Shown: positions 28,220 through 37,619 of the stretch, in pieces | Layout: every line of letters begins with the position of its first letter | Numbering within the stretch: the stretch's first letter is position 1 | Source: Tidjanibacter sp. | GTDB taxonomy: Bacteria; Bacteroidota; Bacteroidia; Bacteroidales; Rikenellaceae | Direction: 5' to 3' | DNA length: 64,000 bases | Assembly: GCA_017466345.1 (NCBI GenBank) | Contig: JAFTUI010000006.1 | Span: forward strand, 29,112-93,111 | Made by a program: the position numbers and the translations under genes | Notes under the pieces: model-generated | Database searches by the model: none | The model's input: only the letters and a program-made list of their open reading frames with translations | What the model was told of the DNA's origin: nothing

Positions 28220-28243
28220 TTTTGAATTCAAAATTCAAAATTG

Positions 28244-28273
28244 AGGTGCGCTCCTTTGGGGCGCACCTTTTTT
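28244..28273 (+). terminator. terminator of tpiA
   Basis: AGGTGCGC (28244-28251) pairs with GCGCACCT (28261-28268), with a 9-nt loop, followed by six T. Confidence 0.85.
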
Positions 28274-28334
28274 ATAAACATCTTTCTCTCCCCTTTCGTA
28301 GGGTATAAACTTATTTTTATTTAGGGGGAGAGTT

Positions 28335-28379
28335 CCCATATCTCCCATAAGGCTTATAAGCCCTATATGCCCTATACGA
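28335..28379. repeat. short degenerate 9-bp array
   Basis: Five units: CCCATATCT, CCCATAAGG, CTTATAAGC, CCTATATGC, CCTATACGA. It sits in the 378-bp tpiA-htpG gap. Confidence 0.7.
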
Positions 28380-28430
28380 ACACGGGTATTAAAAAAGATA
28401 CCCGAGAACAAAGGGGGGTGCCTTTTTAAG
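28380..28430. repeat. copy of the clpX-terminator hairpin module
   Basis: GGGTATTAAAAAAGATACCC (28384-28403) is the exact reverse complement of 10622-10641, with conserved flanks (TTCACGGG-like left side, GAGAACAAAGGGGGG right side). The outer arm is not rebuilt here, so whether it terminates transcription is unclear. Confidence 0.6.
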
Positions 28431-28506
28431 GTTGAGAGCGGTAGATGCCAACCGCCTGCCTACGGCAGTCGTGGCAAGACGGATAAGGCAACCCTCCACT
28501 GCACAA

Positions 28507-28523
28507 ACTGACAAAATGTCAGT
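28507..28523 (+). promoter_or_regulatory. palindrome ahead of htpG, possible operator
   Basis: ACTGACAaaaTGTCAGT, a perfect 7-bp inverted repeat with a 3-nt centre, 75 bp before the htpG ATG. Size and position suit a repressor site; no regulator is identified. Confidence 0.35.
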
Positions 28524-28597
28524 CCACTCTGCGTGGCATACTGTTTGCTCCTCGTAGTGCCAAAACGAACTAAAAAAACACAAAAAAATATACAACT

Positions 28598-30658
28598 ATG
28601 AAAAACGGAACTATCGGAGTAACAACAGAGAACATCTTTCCTGTAATCAAGAAATTCCTCTACTCGGACCACGAGATTTTCTTGCGCGAGATTGTAGCCA
28701 ACGCTGTGGATGCCTCGCAGAAGATGCGCACCATAGCCGCCAGCGGAGCCTACGAGGGCGAACTCGGCGAGTTGAGGGTGCGTGTGGCAGTAGATGCGGA
28801 GGCAAAGACCATCACCGTAAGCGACAATGGCGTAGGTATGACAGCCGAGGAGGTCGATCGCTACATCAACCAGATAGCTTTCTCGTCTGCCGAGGAGTTT
28901 ATGGCAAAGTACAAGGACCAAGCCATCATCGGTCACTTCGGTTTGGGTTTCTACTCGGCATTTATGGTCAGCCGCAAGGTGGAGATTCGCACCCAGAGCT
29001 ACCACGCCGAGGAGCCTACAATGCTCTGGTCGTGTGACGGCACGCCCGAGTACACCCTCACAGAGAGCGACACCAAGCGCGAGAGGGGTACGGATATTAT
29101 TATGTACCTCGCCGATGACGCCACCGAGTTTGCCGACCAGAGCCGCATACGCGAGATGCTCCGCAAGTATTGTCGTTTCTTGCCCGTAGAGATTGTCTGC
29201 GGCAAGCACCAAGAGTGGAAGAACGGCAAGTACGAGGACACCGACCGCGACTATGTCATCAACGACACCGACCCCCTCTGGACCCGCAAGCCCACCGAGA
29301 TTACCGAGGAGCAATACAAGGAGTTCTATGCAGAGTTGTACCCCACTGCCGAGGATCCTCTATTCAGCATCCATCTGAACATCGACTACCCCTTCAACCT
29401 TACGGGTATTCTCTACTTCCCCAAGATTCGCAACAACTTCGAGGTGCAGAAAAACCGCATTCAGCTCTACTGCAACCAGGTATTTGTAACCGACTCGGTG
29501 GAGGGTATCGTGCCCGAGTATCTCACTCTGTTGCACGGCGTTATAGACTCGCCCGACATTCCTCTGAACGTATCGCGCAGTTACTTGCAGAGCGACAGCA
29601 ACGTGAAGAAAATCTCCTCCTACATCACCCGCAAGGTGGGCGACAGGTTGCAGGAACTTTTCAATACTATGCGACCTGAGTTCGAGAGCAAGTGGGACGA
29701 TTTGAGGATTTTCATCGAGTATGGCATCGTTACGGACGAGAAGTTTGCCGAGAAAGCCAAAGGTTTCACGCTGCTGAAAAACAGCGAGGGTAAGTACTTC
29801 ACTCCCGAAGAGTACCGCACCCTCACAGCCGACAACCAAACCGACAAGAACGGCAACCTCGTATGGCTCTACACCGACTCGGTGGAGGACAAATATGCCT
29901 TCGTGGAGGGTGCAAAAGCCAAGGGCTACGATGTACTCATTATGGACGGACCGCTGGATGGTCACTTCATAAACTACTTCGAGAGCAAGAACGAGAAGAC
30001 ACGCTTTGTGAGGGTTGACTCCAACGTCATCGACAAACTCATCGAGAAAGAGAACAACCTCTCCATAGCCCTCACAACCTCGCAGCAGGAGTTACTGCGC
30101 CCCGTCTTCGAGAGTCAGCTGCCTGTGGAGGATAAGATTCACTACAACATCTCCTTCGAGGCTATGGCAAGCGATGAGGACCCCGTAACCATCACCCGCG
30201 ATGAGTTTATGCGCCGTATGAAGGAGATGGCACAAGTGAGTGGTGGCGGTATGAGTCAGTTCTACGCCCAGATGCCCGACAGCTACACCATAGCCATCAA
30301 CGGCAACCACCCCTTGGTGGCAGAGATTTTGGGCGATGTAGAGCGTGAGTGTGGCGAGAAGGTAGCCTCTGCCGACAAGAAGATTGAGAGCCTCGAAAAC
30401 CAACTCTCCTCGCTGGAAACACTCATCAAAGATAAGAAAGCCGAGGAACTCAGTGACGAGGAGCGTACACAAAAGAGCGATTTGGAAAACAAAATTGCCG
30501 AACGCCGCCAACAGCGCACCGACCTGCTACGCGAGGAGGGTAAGAAGAACATTCTCGTTAAGCAACTCATAGACCTTGCGCTGCTCTCGAACGGAATGCT
30601 CAAAGGCGAGAGCCTTGCAGCCTTCATCCGCCGCAGCGTAAAACTGATACATAAATAA
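28598..30658 (+). CDS. htpG: HSP90-family molecular chaperone HtpG
   Basis: A 686-residue chaperone. The N-terminal GHKL ATPase shows EIFLREIVANAVDAS (metal-binding Asn region), VSDNGVGMTAEEV and IGHFGLGFYSAFMV (lid glycines). The middle domain has NVSRSYLQSDSNVKKISSYI with the conserved Arg that contacts ATP. The C-terminal dimerisation domain carries a Bacteroidota-type charged helical insert (ADKKIESLENQLSSLETLIKDKKAEEL), probably a coiled coil. Monocistronic with a strong terminator directly after the stop. Confidence 0.97.
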   Translation: MKNGTIGVTTENIFPVIKKFLYSDHEIFLREIVANAVDASQKMRTIAASGAYEGELGELRVRVAVDAEAKTITVSDNGVGMTAEEVDRYINQIAFSSAEEFMAKYKDQAIIGHFGLGFYSAFMVSRKVEIRTQSYHAEEPTMLWSCDGTPEYTLTESDTKRERGTDIIMYLADDATEFADQSRIREMLRKYCRFLPVEIVCGKHQEWKNGKYEDTDRDYVINDTDPLWTRKPTEITEEQYKEFYAELYPTAEDPLFSIHLNIDYPFNLTGILYFPKIRNNFEVQKNRIQLYCNQVFVTDSVEGIVPEYLTLLHGVIDSPDIPLNVSRSYLQSDSNVKKISSYITRKVGDRLQELFNTMRPEFESKWDDLRIFIEYGIVTDEKFAEKAKGFTLLKNSEGKYFTPEEYRTLTADNQTDKNGNLVWLYTDSVEDKYAFVEGAKAKGYDVLIMDGPLDGHFINYFESKNEKTRFVRVDSNVIDKLIEKENNLSIALTTSQQELLRPVFESQLPVEDKIHYNISFEAMASDEDPVTITRDEFMRRMKEMAQVSGGGMSQFYAQMPDSYTIAINGNHPLVAEILGDVERECGEKVASADKKIESLENQLSSLETLIKDKKAEELSDEERTQKSDLENKIAERRQQRTDLLREEGKKNILVKQLIDLALLSNGMLKGESLAAFIRRSVKLIHK

Positions 30659-30696
30659 AAATTTAGGACTTCCGAAAGCGGAAGCCCTAAATTTTT
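30659..30696 (+). terminator. terminator of htpG
   Basis: A 16-bp stem with one mismatch, 30659-30674 with 30679-30694 (AAATTTAGG...CCTAAATTT outside, CTTCCG/CGGAAG inside), loop AAAG, then T to 30696. Confidence 0.9.
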
Positions 30697-30748
30697 GCCG
30701 ACCACGGACAAACGACACACCCCCGCGCTCCGCACCTAACTTTGGGGA

Positions 30749-30883
30749 GGGTGCAAGGGTTGCAGGGATAACAGGGTATTAAGGACGTTAAGGACGTTAA
30801 GGTCATTAAAGCCATTAAAGCCATTAAACTCCTTAAATTCCCATAAGCCCTATATGCCTTATAAGCCATATAAGCCTTAGGAC
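30749..30883. repeat. degenerate 9-bp period array, 15 units
   Basis: Consecutive 9-mers run GGGTGCAAG, GGTTGCAGG, GATAACAGG, GTATTAAGG, ACGTTAAGG twice, TCATTAAAG, CCATTAAAG, CCATTAAAC and so on to CCATATAAG, CCTTAGGAC. The sequence drifts gradually from unit to unit while the 9-bp phase is kept. TATTGACGTTGGACGTTAGACGTTAGAC follows in two parts at 30884-30910. This takes up much of the 511-bp htpG-recR gap. Confidence 0.85.
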
Positions 30884-30922
30884 TATTGACGTTGGACGTT
30901 AGACGTTAGACCAAAATTCCCA

Positions 30923-31045
30923 GCGAGTGGGTTTTGTGGAGGAAATTTTGTGCCAAACAAGAAGGCGAGTCCGCAGTTTACTAAACGTAAATGAGGAACT
31001 CGCCTTTCGCAGTGCGGTGCAAAATTTACCCACAAGGCACACTTG
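30923..31045 (+). repeat. REP-like palindromic element, copy D
   Basis: Near copy of 914-1035. Hairpin arms GGCGAGT (30964-30970) and ACTCGCC (30998-31004); the inner stem is TTTAC (30977-30981)/GTAAA (30987-30991) in place of TTTGC/GCAAA, so both sides of that pair changed together. Confidence 0.85.
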
Positions 31046-31085
31046 GGCGAGTGGGTTTTGTGAGGCGAGTAGTAGGCGCAAAAGA

Positions 31086-31129
31086 AAACCACCTTCGTAG
31101 TTTACTTAACGTAAATGAGAAGGTGGTTT
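31086..31129 (+). repeat. REP-like hairpin, copy E
   Basis: AAACCACCTT (31086-31095) pairs with AAGGTGGTTT (31120-31129) around CGTAG, TTTAC, ttaac, GTAAA, TGAG. Adjacent to copy D and just downstream of recR. Confidence 0.8.
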
Positions 31130-31169
31130 ATCGCAGTGCAACGACCTAATCGCCCACAAAACACGCTCG

Positions 31170-31769
31170 CTACCGCTGCACTTCGGTTCTATTGTGTAGA
31201 GCGTGAGCAATAGTAAGTTCGTTGGCATACTCAATCTCATCGCCAACACCTATACCACGAGCGATTTTGGTAATTTTCAGATTGGGGAATTGTGCCAAGC
31301 GGCGCATAATATAGAAGAGTGTGGTCTCGCCCTCCACCGTTGCGCCAATAGCCAAAATTACCTCCTTTATCTCGCCACGGGCAATGTTCTCCACTAAGAG
31401 GTCAATTTTCAGGTCGCTCGGACCTATACCCTGCATAGGCGAGATGATACCGCCCAAGACGTGATACAGACCGTTGTACTGTCGGGTATTCTCGATAGAC
31501 ATCACATCGCCCACCTGCTCCACCACACACACCGTGCTCCTATCCCTTGCAGGATTGGCACAGATGGGGCATATCTCCTCATCGGTAAGGTTGTTGCAGC
31601 GGGCGCAGAAGCGCACATCCCTACGGAAGCGCACCAACGACTCGGCAAGAGCCGCCACCTCCTCGGGCTCCTCGTGCAACAAGTGAAGAGCCAGGCGCAA
31701 CGCTGTACGTCTACCCACAGATGGCAACTTCGAGAGTTCGCCTACGGCATCGTTTAGTAACTTTGACAT
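31170..31769 (-). CDS. recR: recombination protein RecR
   Basis: A 199-residue protein of normal RecR length. The helix-hairpin-helix is LSKLPSVGRRTALRLALHLL. The C4 zinc finger is CARCNNLTDEEICPIC. The Toprim domain begins VCVVEQVGDVMSIENT and continues YHVLGGIISPMQGIGP. RecR works with RecO (and RecF) to load RecA at gapped DNA. It is downstream of batE, across a 93-bp gap with AAAATTCAAAATTC repeats and a small GCGCCTATGGCGC hairpin. Confidence 0.97.
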   Translation of the reverse strand: MSKLLNDAVGELSKLPSVGRRTALRLALHLLHEEPEEVAALAESLVRFRRDVRFCARCNNLTDEEICPICANPARDRSTVCVVEQVGDVMSIENTRQYNGLYHVLGGIISPMQGIGPSDLKIDLLVENIARGEIKEVILAIGATVEGETTLFYIMRRLAQFPNLKITKIARGIGVGDEIEYANELTIAHALHNRTEVQR

Positions 31770-31862
31770 TCTATTGGTAATTCAAAATGCAAAATTCAAA
31801 ATTCAAAATTACTGCGCCTATGGCGCACCTTAATTCTCAATTTTCAATTCTCAATTTTCAAT

Positions 31863-32624
31863 TCAAATCACTTCTATCGCAGAGGTACGTATCCATCCCT
31901 CGTTGCCATCGGCGATGCGTATCTCGCTCCACTCGCCAAAGGCATCCAACACCTCCACCTTCGTACCCTCGTGGAGTATGAAGAGGTCTTTGCCGCTCTT
32001 CTCGGGCGAGGCTTTAACCACCGCAGCAGTCGAGAGCACCACAGCCTCGTCTTGGCTTGTGAGTACCCTGCGCGAGTCGGCACCAAAAGAGATTGACAGA
32101 ATAGTCGCCACAAGCATCACAAGAGCCACCACAAAGCCCGTCTTGCGCACCTTGCGCCTTGCGGAAAGCAGGTAGAAGCCCGCAGCCACAAGTGTCACAC
32201 CCAAGCAGATGAGCGCACTGACGCCCCACTTGTCGGAACTCATAACCCTTGCCACGCTACCCATCCAGCGGCTGAGCGCAAATTCGGGTACAGCCTCAAT
32301 TTTATCCTTCACGAAACTCTGTGCATAGGCCAGGTTATAGGCAATATCGTCATCGCCCGGCGCGAGTCTTTGTGCACGATAGTAGTTGAGTATTGCTTTA
32401 CCCTTTTTGCCTGCCTTGAAGTTGGCACCTGCAAGGTTGTAGTAGAGGTCGGCACTCTCCCACCCCTCGTTTACAATAGAGTCGTAGGTTGCCACAGCAC
32501 CGTTCCAATCGCCTGCCGAGTAGAGGTGGTTGCCACGCTCCCAAAGCACTTGTCTATCCACACTTTCGCCAAAAGATGCGAGGGACAAACACATAGCAAC
32601 AAATATCAAAATTGTCTTTTTCAT
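31863..32624 (-). CDS. batE: BatE-like TPR/SH3 protein
   Basis: A 253-residue protein with signal MKKTILIFVAMCLSLASFG. Two TPR-like repeats follow (LYSAGDWNGAVATYDSIV; DLYYNLAGANFKAGKKGKAILNYYRAQRLAPGDDDI), then two membrane segments at about 138-195, and a C-terminal bacterial SH3 domain (LFILHEGTKVEVLDAFGEWSEIRIADGNEGWI). This is the BatE layout of the Bacteroides aerotolerance set. It lies 16 bp downstream of batD. The batA, batB and batC genes are not in the window. Confidence 0.85.
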   Translation of the reverse strand: MKKTILIFVAMCLSLASFGESVDRQVLWERGNHLYSAGDWNGAVATYDSIVNEGWESADLYYNLAGANFKAGKKGKAILNYYRAQRLAPGDDDIAYNLAYAQSFVKDKIEAVPEFALSRWMGSVARVMSSDKWGVSALICLGVTLVAAGFYLLSARRKVRKTGFVVALVMLVATILSISFGADSRRVLTSQDEAVVLSTAAVVKASPEKSGKDLFILHEGTKVEVLDAFGEWSEIRIADGNEGWIRTSAIEVI

Positions 32625-32640
32625 AACCTCTTGCTCCGTC

Positions 32641-34476
32641 TTATTTGTTAATTACTGCTTCAAGGCGCGAGATAGCCTCAACGCCCCTCAGGTAGGCATC
32701 CTCGATGTGCACAGAGCCTACGGGGGCATACTGAGCGTATTCGCAGTCGGTAATGAGTCCAACATAAGCCTCCACATCCTCACTTGCGACACCCTTGCGG
32801 GCGAGTCTTTCGCGCACGTTCTCCTTCGTGAGATCGGCAGCGGGGATGTTGAGTTTATCTCCGAGGTAGCCCCACAAGCCCCTAAGCATCTCCTCATAGA
32901 AGCCCCTATTGTTCTGCTCCTTCATATACTTCTCTGCCGCGCGGAAGCGAGCCAAAGCCACCTTATTAGCCCTCTTGCCTTTGAGCATAGCCTGGTTGCG
33001 CATCTGTTTGAGGTAGCGTCTGAGCCACAGCATCGTAGCGACAAAAACCACCACCATACCTATCGCAATAGCCCACCACAAACCACCAAATACAAAGAAC
33101 CTATCCCTCTGGCGGAAGTTGCCATCGGAGGTCTTTATGAAGCGGATGTCCCTGCCGAGGAACTTGATGTCCTCCTTGTCTATACCGCTCACAAGGGCTG
33201 CATTGGGCATACCGCTGGTAGCAGTGGAGTCGGGAGTGACGTGTATGGCATATTCGGCAGCTGTGAGGGTTACATACTTTGCCAAGCGGGGGTTGAAATA
33301 GGTAAATTCGAGTGCAGGGATGAAGAAGTCGCCCTCGGCACGAGCAATCATAGGGTACTCGAACTGTCGGTAGCCACTCACACCTCTTGCGGTGGTCTGG
33401 ATGCTCTCGGAACTCTTGACGCTATACTGCTCAAACGATGTCGGCAGTGCTATCTGAGGAGCCTGAATCATCGAGAGGTTGCCCGTACCCAAGATTTTCA
33501 CAACATAGGTAACGGCACTATTAGCCTCAATCTCGTCTGCTGGTGGTGTTACCTCCAACTCAAACTCGCCCACAGCACCACTGAAACTCTCAGGAGCACC
33601 CTCGGGCAGAGGTTTCACGTTGAGTGCTATCTCTTTGGAGCGCACCACGCGGCGCACCTCCTGAATTTGTGGCACATCGAAGAAGTCGGCAAAGGGGTCG
33701 TGTCCTCGGCGTGGGTTTTTGACCTGCAAACGCGCCACAATAGACATCTCCAAAGGCTCCACCTTCATCGAGCCGCTCTGCTGCGGGAAGAGCAGATACT
33801 CTGCCAAAGGCACCGACTCGTAGAGTTTGCCATTGTACTCCTCCCTCACCCATCGATTGGCATCCACATTGAGCCTTTGGGTCCAAAAGCCCGCGAAGGA
33901 GGGCATCTTCTGCCCTTCGGCATTCATCGCCACACGAGTGAGTAGTTTGTAGGTCACAAGCACAGGCTGCCCCTTGTAGACATTGGTTCTATCCACCGAT
34001 GCCACAATCAGCACATCATCCTCAGCAAGCGTTGCAGTAGGAGTCTGAGCCTTATTGTTCCCTTGTGAGCCTTGCTGTGAGGAGTTCTGCACCTCTTTGA
34101 CGACCTTCACTGTTGTGGCAGTGGTCTTGTAGGTCTTACCGTCTGCCCTAACACTCGCCTCGCCAATGGTAAATTCGCCCTCCGAGTTTGCCACCAGCAC
34201 AAAACTGTATGTGTGGTTCTCGGACTTGGTCATCTTGCCATTTGTGAACTGCACACTGCTACTCGTGGAGGTCGAAGGACCCGCAAGCACATCGAAGCCC
34301 TCGAACGTGGGAGCCTCGAAGTTGCGTGGCGATGAGTTAATCGAAAACTCCACGCCAAAGGGCTCGCCAACAGCTACGACCTTCGGAACGCTAATCTCGA
34401 AGGAGATCTCCTCGCCCAGCGCAACCCCCGCAAAGGAGAGTATCGCAACAAAGAATAGAAGAATTTTTTTGACCAT
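32641..34476 (-). CDS. batD: BatD-like aerotolerance protein
   Basis: A 611-residue protein with a signal peptide (MVKKILLFFVAILSFAGVALG). Repeated beta-sandwich domains follow (ISVPKVVAVGEPFGVEFSIN; LIVASVDRTNVYKGQPVLVTYKLLT; LEVTPPADEIEANSAVTYVVKI). A transmembrane helix near residue 450 (WWAIAIGMVVVFVATMLWL) leads into a helical cytoplasmic tail. This matches BatD, a periplasmic membrane-anchored protein that works with the MoxR/VWA proteins BatA and BatB in stress tolerance. batE follows at once. Confidence 0.9.
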   Translation of the reverse strand: MVKKILLFFVAILSFAGVALGEEISFEISVPKVVAVGEPFGVEFSINSSPRNFEAPTFEGFDVLAGPSTSTSSSVQFTNGKMTKSENHTYSFVLVANSEGEFTIGEASVRADGKTYKTTATTVKVVKEVQNSSQQGSQGNNKAQTPTATLAEDDVLIVASVDRTNVYKGQPVLVTYKLLTRVAMNAEGQKMPSFAGFWTQRLNVDANRWVREEYNGKLYESVPLAEYLLFPQQSGSMKVEPLEMSIVARLQVKNPRRGHDPFADFFDVPQIQEVRRVVRSKEIALNVKPLPEGAPESFSGAVGEFELEVTPPADEIEANSAVTYVVKILGTGNLSMIQAPQIALPTSFEQYSVKSSESIQTTARGVSGYRQFEYPMIARAEGDFFIPALEFTYFNPRLAKYVTLTAAEYAIHVTPDSTATSGMPNAALVSGIDKEDIKFLGRDIRFIKTSDGNFRQRDRFFVFGGLWWAIAIGMVVVFVATMLWLRRYLKQMRNQAMLKGKRANKVALARFRAAEKYMKEQNNRGFYEEMLRGLWGYLGDKLNIPAADLTKENVRERLARKGVASEDVEAYVGLITDCEYAQYAPVGSVHIEDAYLRGVEAISRLEAVINK

Positions 34477-34518
34477 TACACTCTTGTGGTTTATACCTAT
34501 CTCTTCACACCATAACGG

Positions 34519-34543
34519 GGCTACCCCGTTTTCAGGGGTAGCC
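34519..34543 (-). terminator. hairpin downstream of fumarase
   Basis: GGCTACCCC (34519-34527) pairs perfectly with GGGGTAGCC (34535-34543), loop 7 nt, in the 97-bp gap after fumarase. No clear T-run follows on either strand, so termination is only possible. Confidence 0.45.
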
Positions 34544-34573
34544 TCGTATATGGAAACGAAGTTATCTTATAGT

Positions 34574-36184
34574 TTAGTGCTTAAACTCTGCAAAAAAGTC
34601 GTTGCCCTTATCATCAACGATGATAAATGCAGGGAAGTTCTCAACGTAAATCTTCCTCACAGCCTCCATACCGAGTTCGGGGAAGTCCACAACCTCAACG
34701 CTCTTGATGCTCTGTTTTGCAAGGATTGCAGCAGGACCTCCAATGGAGCCGAGGTAGAAGCCGCCGTGCTTCTGGCAAGCGTCCGTAACTGCCTGCGAGC
34801 GGTTACCCTTAGCCACCATCACCATCGAGCCTCCTACGCTCTGGAACAAATCAACGTAGGGGTCCATACGACCTGCTGTGGTGGGACCAAAACTACCCGA
34901 AGCCATACCTTGTGGAGTCTTTGCGGGACCTGCATAGTAGATGGGGTGGTTCTTGAAGTACTCGGGCATAGGCTTACCCTCATCGAGCATCTGTTTGATG
35001 CGTGCGTGGGCAATATCGCGAGCCACAATAAGAGTACCTTTCAGGTTAAGGCGAGTCTTGATGGGATATTTTGCCAAAGTCTCCCTCACCTTATCCATTC
35101 CCTCATCGAGGTCAATCTCTACTGCGGGAGCCATAGCAGGAGCGGTCTGGGGCATAAAGCGTGCAGGGTTCTTCTCCAACTTCTCAATCCACAGACCCTC
35201 GGCATTGATTTTAGCCTTGATGTTGCGGTCTGCCGAGCAACTAACACCGATACCTACGGGGCAAGAAGCAGCGTGGCGAGGCATACGGATAACCCTCACA
35301 TCGTGAACGAAGTACTTGCCGCCAAACTGTGCACCAATACCGCTCTCGCGGCAGATTTTCAGAACCTTCTCTTCCCACTCCAAGTCGCGGAAAGCCCTAC
35401 CGCCATCGTTGCCGCTGGTGGGGAGGTTGTCGAAATAGCCTGCCGAAGCCTTCTTAACAGCAGTGAGGTTAGCCTCTGCCGAGGTGCCACCCACTACAAA
35501 TGCCAAGTGGTAGGGAGGACAAGCCGAAGTGCCGAGGTCTTTGATATGCTCGGTAATGAACTCGGTGAGCGATTTTTCGTTCAAAAGAGCCTTGGTCTGC
35601 TGATAGAGGAAGGTCTTGTTTGCCGAGCCGCCACCCTTGGTGATGAAGAGGAATTTATACTCATTGCCGGGCTCGGAGTAGATGTCAATCTGTGCGGGGA
35701 GGTTGTTACCGCTGTTGTGCTCATCGGTCATAGTGATGGGCACCACCTGCGAGTAGCGCAAGTTGCGCTCAGCGTAGGTCTCGTAAACACCCTTCGAGAT
35801 GTACTCTGCATCATCTGCGCCTGTCCATACATTCTCGCCCTTCTTACCGATAGCGATAGCCGTACCCGTATCCTGGCAGGTGGGAAGCTCGCCCTCGGCT
35901 GCTACAACCTGGTTTGCAAGCATAGTGTGAGCCACAAACTTGTCGTTGTCGGTTGCTTCGGGGTCGGAGAGGATGTTTGCGAGGCTCTGCAAGTGCGAAG
36001 CACGCAGGTAGAACGACACATCCTGGTATGCCCTCTTGGCGAGTACTGCCAGACCTTCGGGATCTACTTTGAGGATTTTTCTGCCATCGCACTCAATGGT
36101 CTTAACGTAATCTTTCGATACGAGTTCGTACTCGGTGGTGTCCACACCGTGCTCGAACATAGGCTGATACTTAAATTCGCTCAT
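34574..36184 (-). CDS. fumarate hydratase, class I (iron-sulfur)
   Basis: A 536-residue one-polypeptide class I fumarase interconverting fumarate and malate with an oxygen-sensitive 4Fe-4S cluster. Candidate cluster cysteines are in [35 protein letters not shown] and [14 protein letters not shown]. The C-terminal beta domain has [30 protein letters not shown]. In Bacteroidales this enzyme feeds the reductive branch that makes succinate. It has its own TATCTTTG box and is divergent from fba. Whether to call it fumA or fumB cannot be decided. Confidence 0.95.
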   Translation of the reverse strand: MSEFKYQPMFEHGVDTTEYELVSKDYVKTIECDGRKILKVDPEGLAVLAKRAYQDVSFYLRASHLQSLANILSDPEATDNDKFVAHTMLANQVVAAEGELPTCQDTGTAIAIGKKGENVWTGADDAEYISKGVYETYAERNLRYSQVVPITMTDEHNSGNNLPAQIDIYSEPGNEYKFLFITKGGGSANKTFLYQQTKALLNEKSLTEFITEHIKDLGTSACPPYHLAFVVGGTSAEANLTAVKKASAGYFDNLPTSGNDGGRAFRDLEWEEKVLKICRESGIGAQFGGKYFVHDVRVIRMPRHAASCPVGIGVSCSADRNIKAKINAEGLWIEKLEKNPARFMPQTAPAMAPAVEIDLDEGMDKVRETLAKYPIKTRLNLKGTLIVARDIAHARIKQMLDEGKPMPEYFKNHPIYYAGPAKTPQGMASGSFGPTTAGRMDPYVDLFQSVGGSMVMVAKGNRSQAVTDACQKHGGFYLGSIGGPAAILAKQSIKSVEVVDFPELGMEAVRKIYVENFPAFIIVDDKGNDFFAEFKH

Positions 36185-36237
36185 AGAAAATTGTAGTTTT
36201 TTATTGTATTGTTTTCGTACTTTCTGTATCTATCCTA

Positions 36238-36245
36238 CAAAGATA
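36238..36245 (-). promoter_or_regulatory. putative -7 box for fumarase
   Basis: CAAAGATA on plus reads TATCTTTG, 54 bp before the fumarase ATG. Confidence 0.55.
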
Positions 36246-36302
36246 AGGCATTTTTCTTGAAAAATTAACCCTAAACATACCTCTTATTCCAAAAAAAGCA
36301 TT

Positions 36303-36310
36303 TATATTTG
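36303..36310 (+). promoter_or_regulatory. putative -7 box for fba
   Basis: TATATTTG, 96 bp before the fba ATG. The inferred 5' leader contains a hairpin, TTTTT-GGCTCC (36332-36343) with GGAGCC-AAAAA (36350-36361), with one mismatch. Confidence 0.5.
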
Positions 36311-36406
36311 TAAAAATTTTTAATAATTAGGTTTTTGGGCTCCCCGCAAGGAGCCGAAAAAGGTTGGGAAAACAGGATTACAAACATCAATAAAATTTTA
36401 ACTATT

Positions 36407-37402
36407 ATGGTATCTTACAAAGAGTTAGGTTTGGTAAACACTCGCGAGATGTTCGCCAAAGCAATCGAGGGCGGTTATGCAGTTCCCGCCTACAACTTTA
36501 ACAATATGGAGCAGTTGCAGGCTATCATCTCGGCTTGCGTAGAGACCTCCTCGCCCGTTATCCTCCAAGTATCTTCGGGTGCTCGCAAGTATGCCAACCA
36601 GACCCTTCTGCGCTATATGGCACAGGGTGCTGTTGAGTATGCAAAAGAGCTCGGCAAAAACATTCCTATCGCTCTCCACCTCGACCACGGCAACAGTTTC
36701 GAGTTGTGCAAATCGTGCATCGATATGGGCTTTTCGAGCGTTATGATTGACGGTAGCCACCTCCCCTACGAAGAGAACGTAGCACTCACCAAGAAGGTTG
36801 TTGATTACGCTCACCAGTTTGACGTAACCGTAGAGGGCGAGTTGGGCGTTTTGGCAGGTATCGAGGACGAGGTTGTTGCTGAGCACCACACCTACACCGA
36901 CCCCAACGATGTTATCGACTTCGTACAGAAGACCGGTGTTGATTCGCTCGCCATTTCGATTGGTACTTCGCACGGTGCCAACAAGTTCAAACCCGAGCAG
37001 TGCACCCGCAACGCAGAGGGCATCCTTCTGCCTCCTCCCTTGCGTTTCGACATTCTCAAAGAGATTGAGGCTCGCATCCCCGGCTTCCCCATCGTACTCC
37101 ACGGTTCGAGCAGCGTACCCCAGGACAAAGTGGCTATCATCAACACCTATGGTGGCGCACTGAAAGATGCAGTGGGTATTCCCGAGGAGCAGTTGCGTGA
37201 GGCTGCCAAGAGCGCAGTTTGCAAAATCAACATCGACTCCGATGGTCGTTTGGCTATGACCGCTGCTGTACGCGAGGTATTTGCCAAGAATCCCGCAGAG
37301 TTCGACCCCCGCAAGTACTTGGGTCCCGCTCGCGATTCGCTCAAAGAGCTCTATATGCACAAGAATATCAATGTGTTGGGTAGTGCTAACCGCGTAGAGT
37401 AA
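36407..37402 (+). CDS. fba: fructose-bisphosphate aldolase, class II
   Basis: A 331-residue zinc aldolase. The start is the ATG at 36407 (MVSYKELGLVNTREMFAKA). An in-frame ATG at 36335 would translate the leader hairpin and is rejected. Family marks: YAVPAYNFNNMEQLQAI, zinc-binding HLDHG with LCKSCIDMGFSSVMIDGSHLPYEEN, VEGELGVLAGIEDEV, LAISIGTSHGANKF and LHGSSSVP. It joins or splits fructose 1,6-bisphosphate and triose phosphates, downstream of the TpiA and GlpABC products. Tagatose-type specificity cannot be wholly excluded. Confidence 0.94.
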   Translation: MVSYKELGLVNTREMFAKAIEGGYAVPAYNFNNMEQLQAIISACVETSSPVILQVSSGARKYANQTLLRYMAQGAVEYAKELGKNIPIALHLDHGNSFELCKSCIDMGFSSVMIDGSHLPYEENVALTKKVVDYAHQFDVTVEGELGVLAGIEDEVVAEHHTYTDPNDVIDFVQKTGVDSLAISIGTSHGANKFKPEQCTRNAEGILLPPPLRFDILKEIEARIPGFPIVLHGSSSVPQDKVAIINTYGGALKDAVGIPEEQLREAAKSAVCKINIDSDGRLAMTAAVREVFAKNPAEFDPRKYLGPARDSLKELYMHKNINVLGSANRVE

Positions 37403-37419
37403 AAAACTATTTTAGCGGG

Positions 37420-37505
37420 TAAATTTTGCACCGCACTGCGATAGGCGAGTTCCTCATTTGCGTCAAGCAAACTGCGGACTCGCCTTCTTGTTTGGCACAA
37501 AATTT
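37420..37505 (-). repeat. REP-like palindromic element, copy F (inverted)
   Basis: Reverse-oriented copy of 914-1035: GGCGAGT (37444-37450), TTTGC (37457-37461), GCAAA (37467-37471), ACTCGCC (37478-37484), with the GGCACAAAATTTCCTCC flank. A degenerate second copy (GAGTAAACTGCGGAG) lies at about 37530-37545. It starts 18 bp after the fba stop. Confidence 0.8.
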
Positions 37506-37619
37506 CCTCCGTTAAAATAGTTTTTACCGCGTGAGTAAACTGCGGAGGTCGTTTTCTTGTGCGCACAAAAATCTCTCCGTTCGATGAGTTTTTTTGGTCG
37601 AACGGAAAGGGTTCTGATA

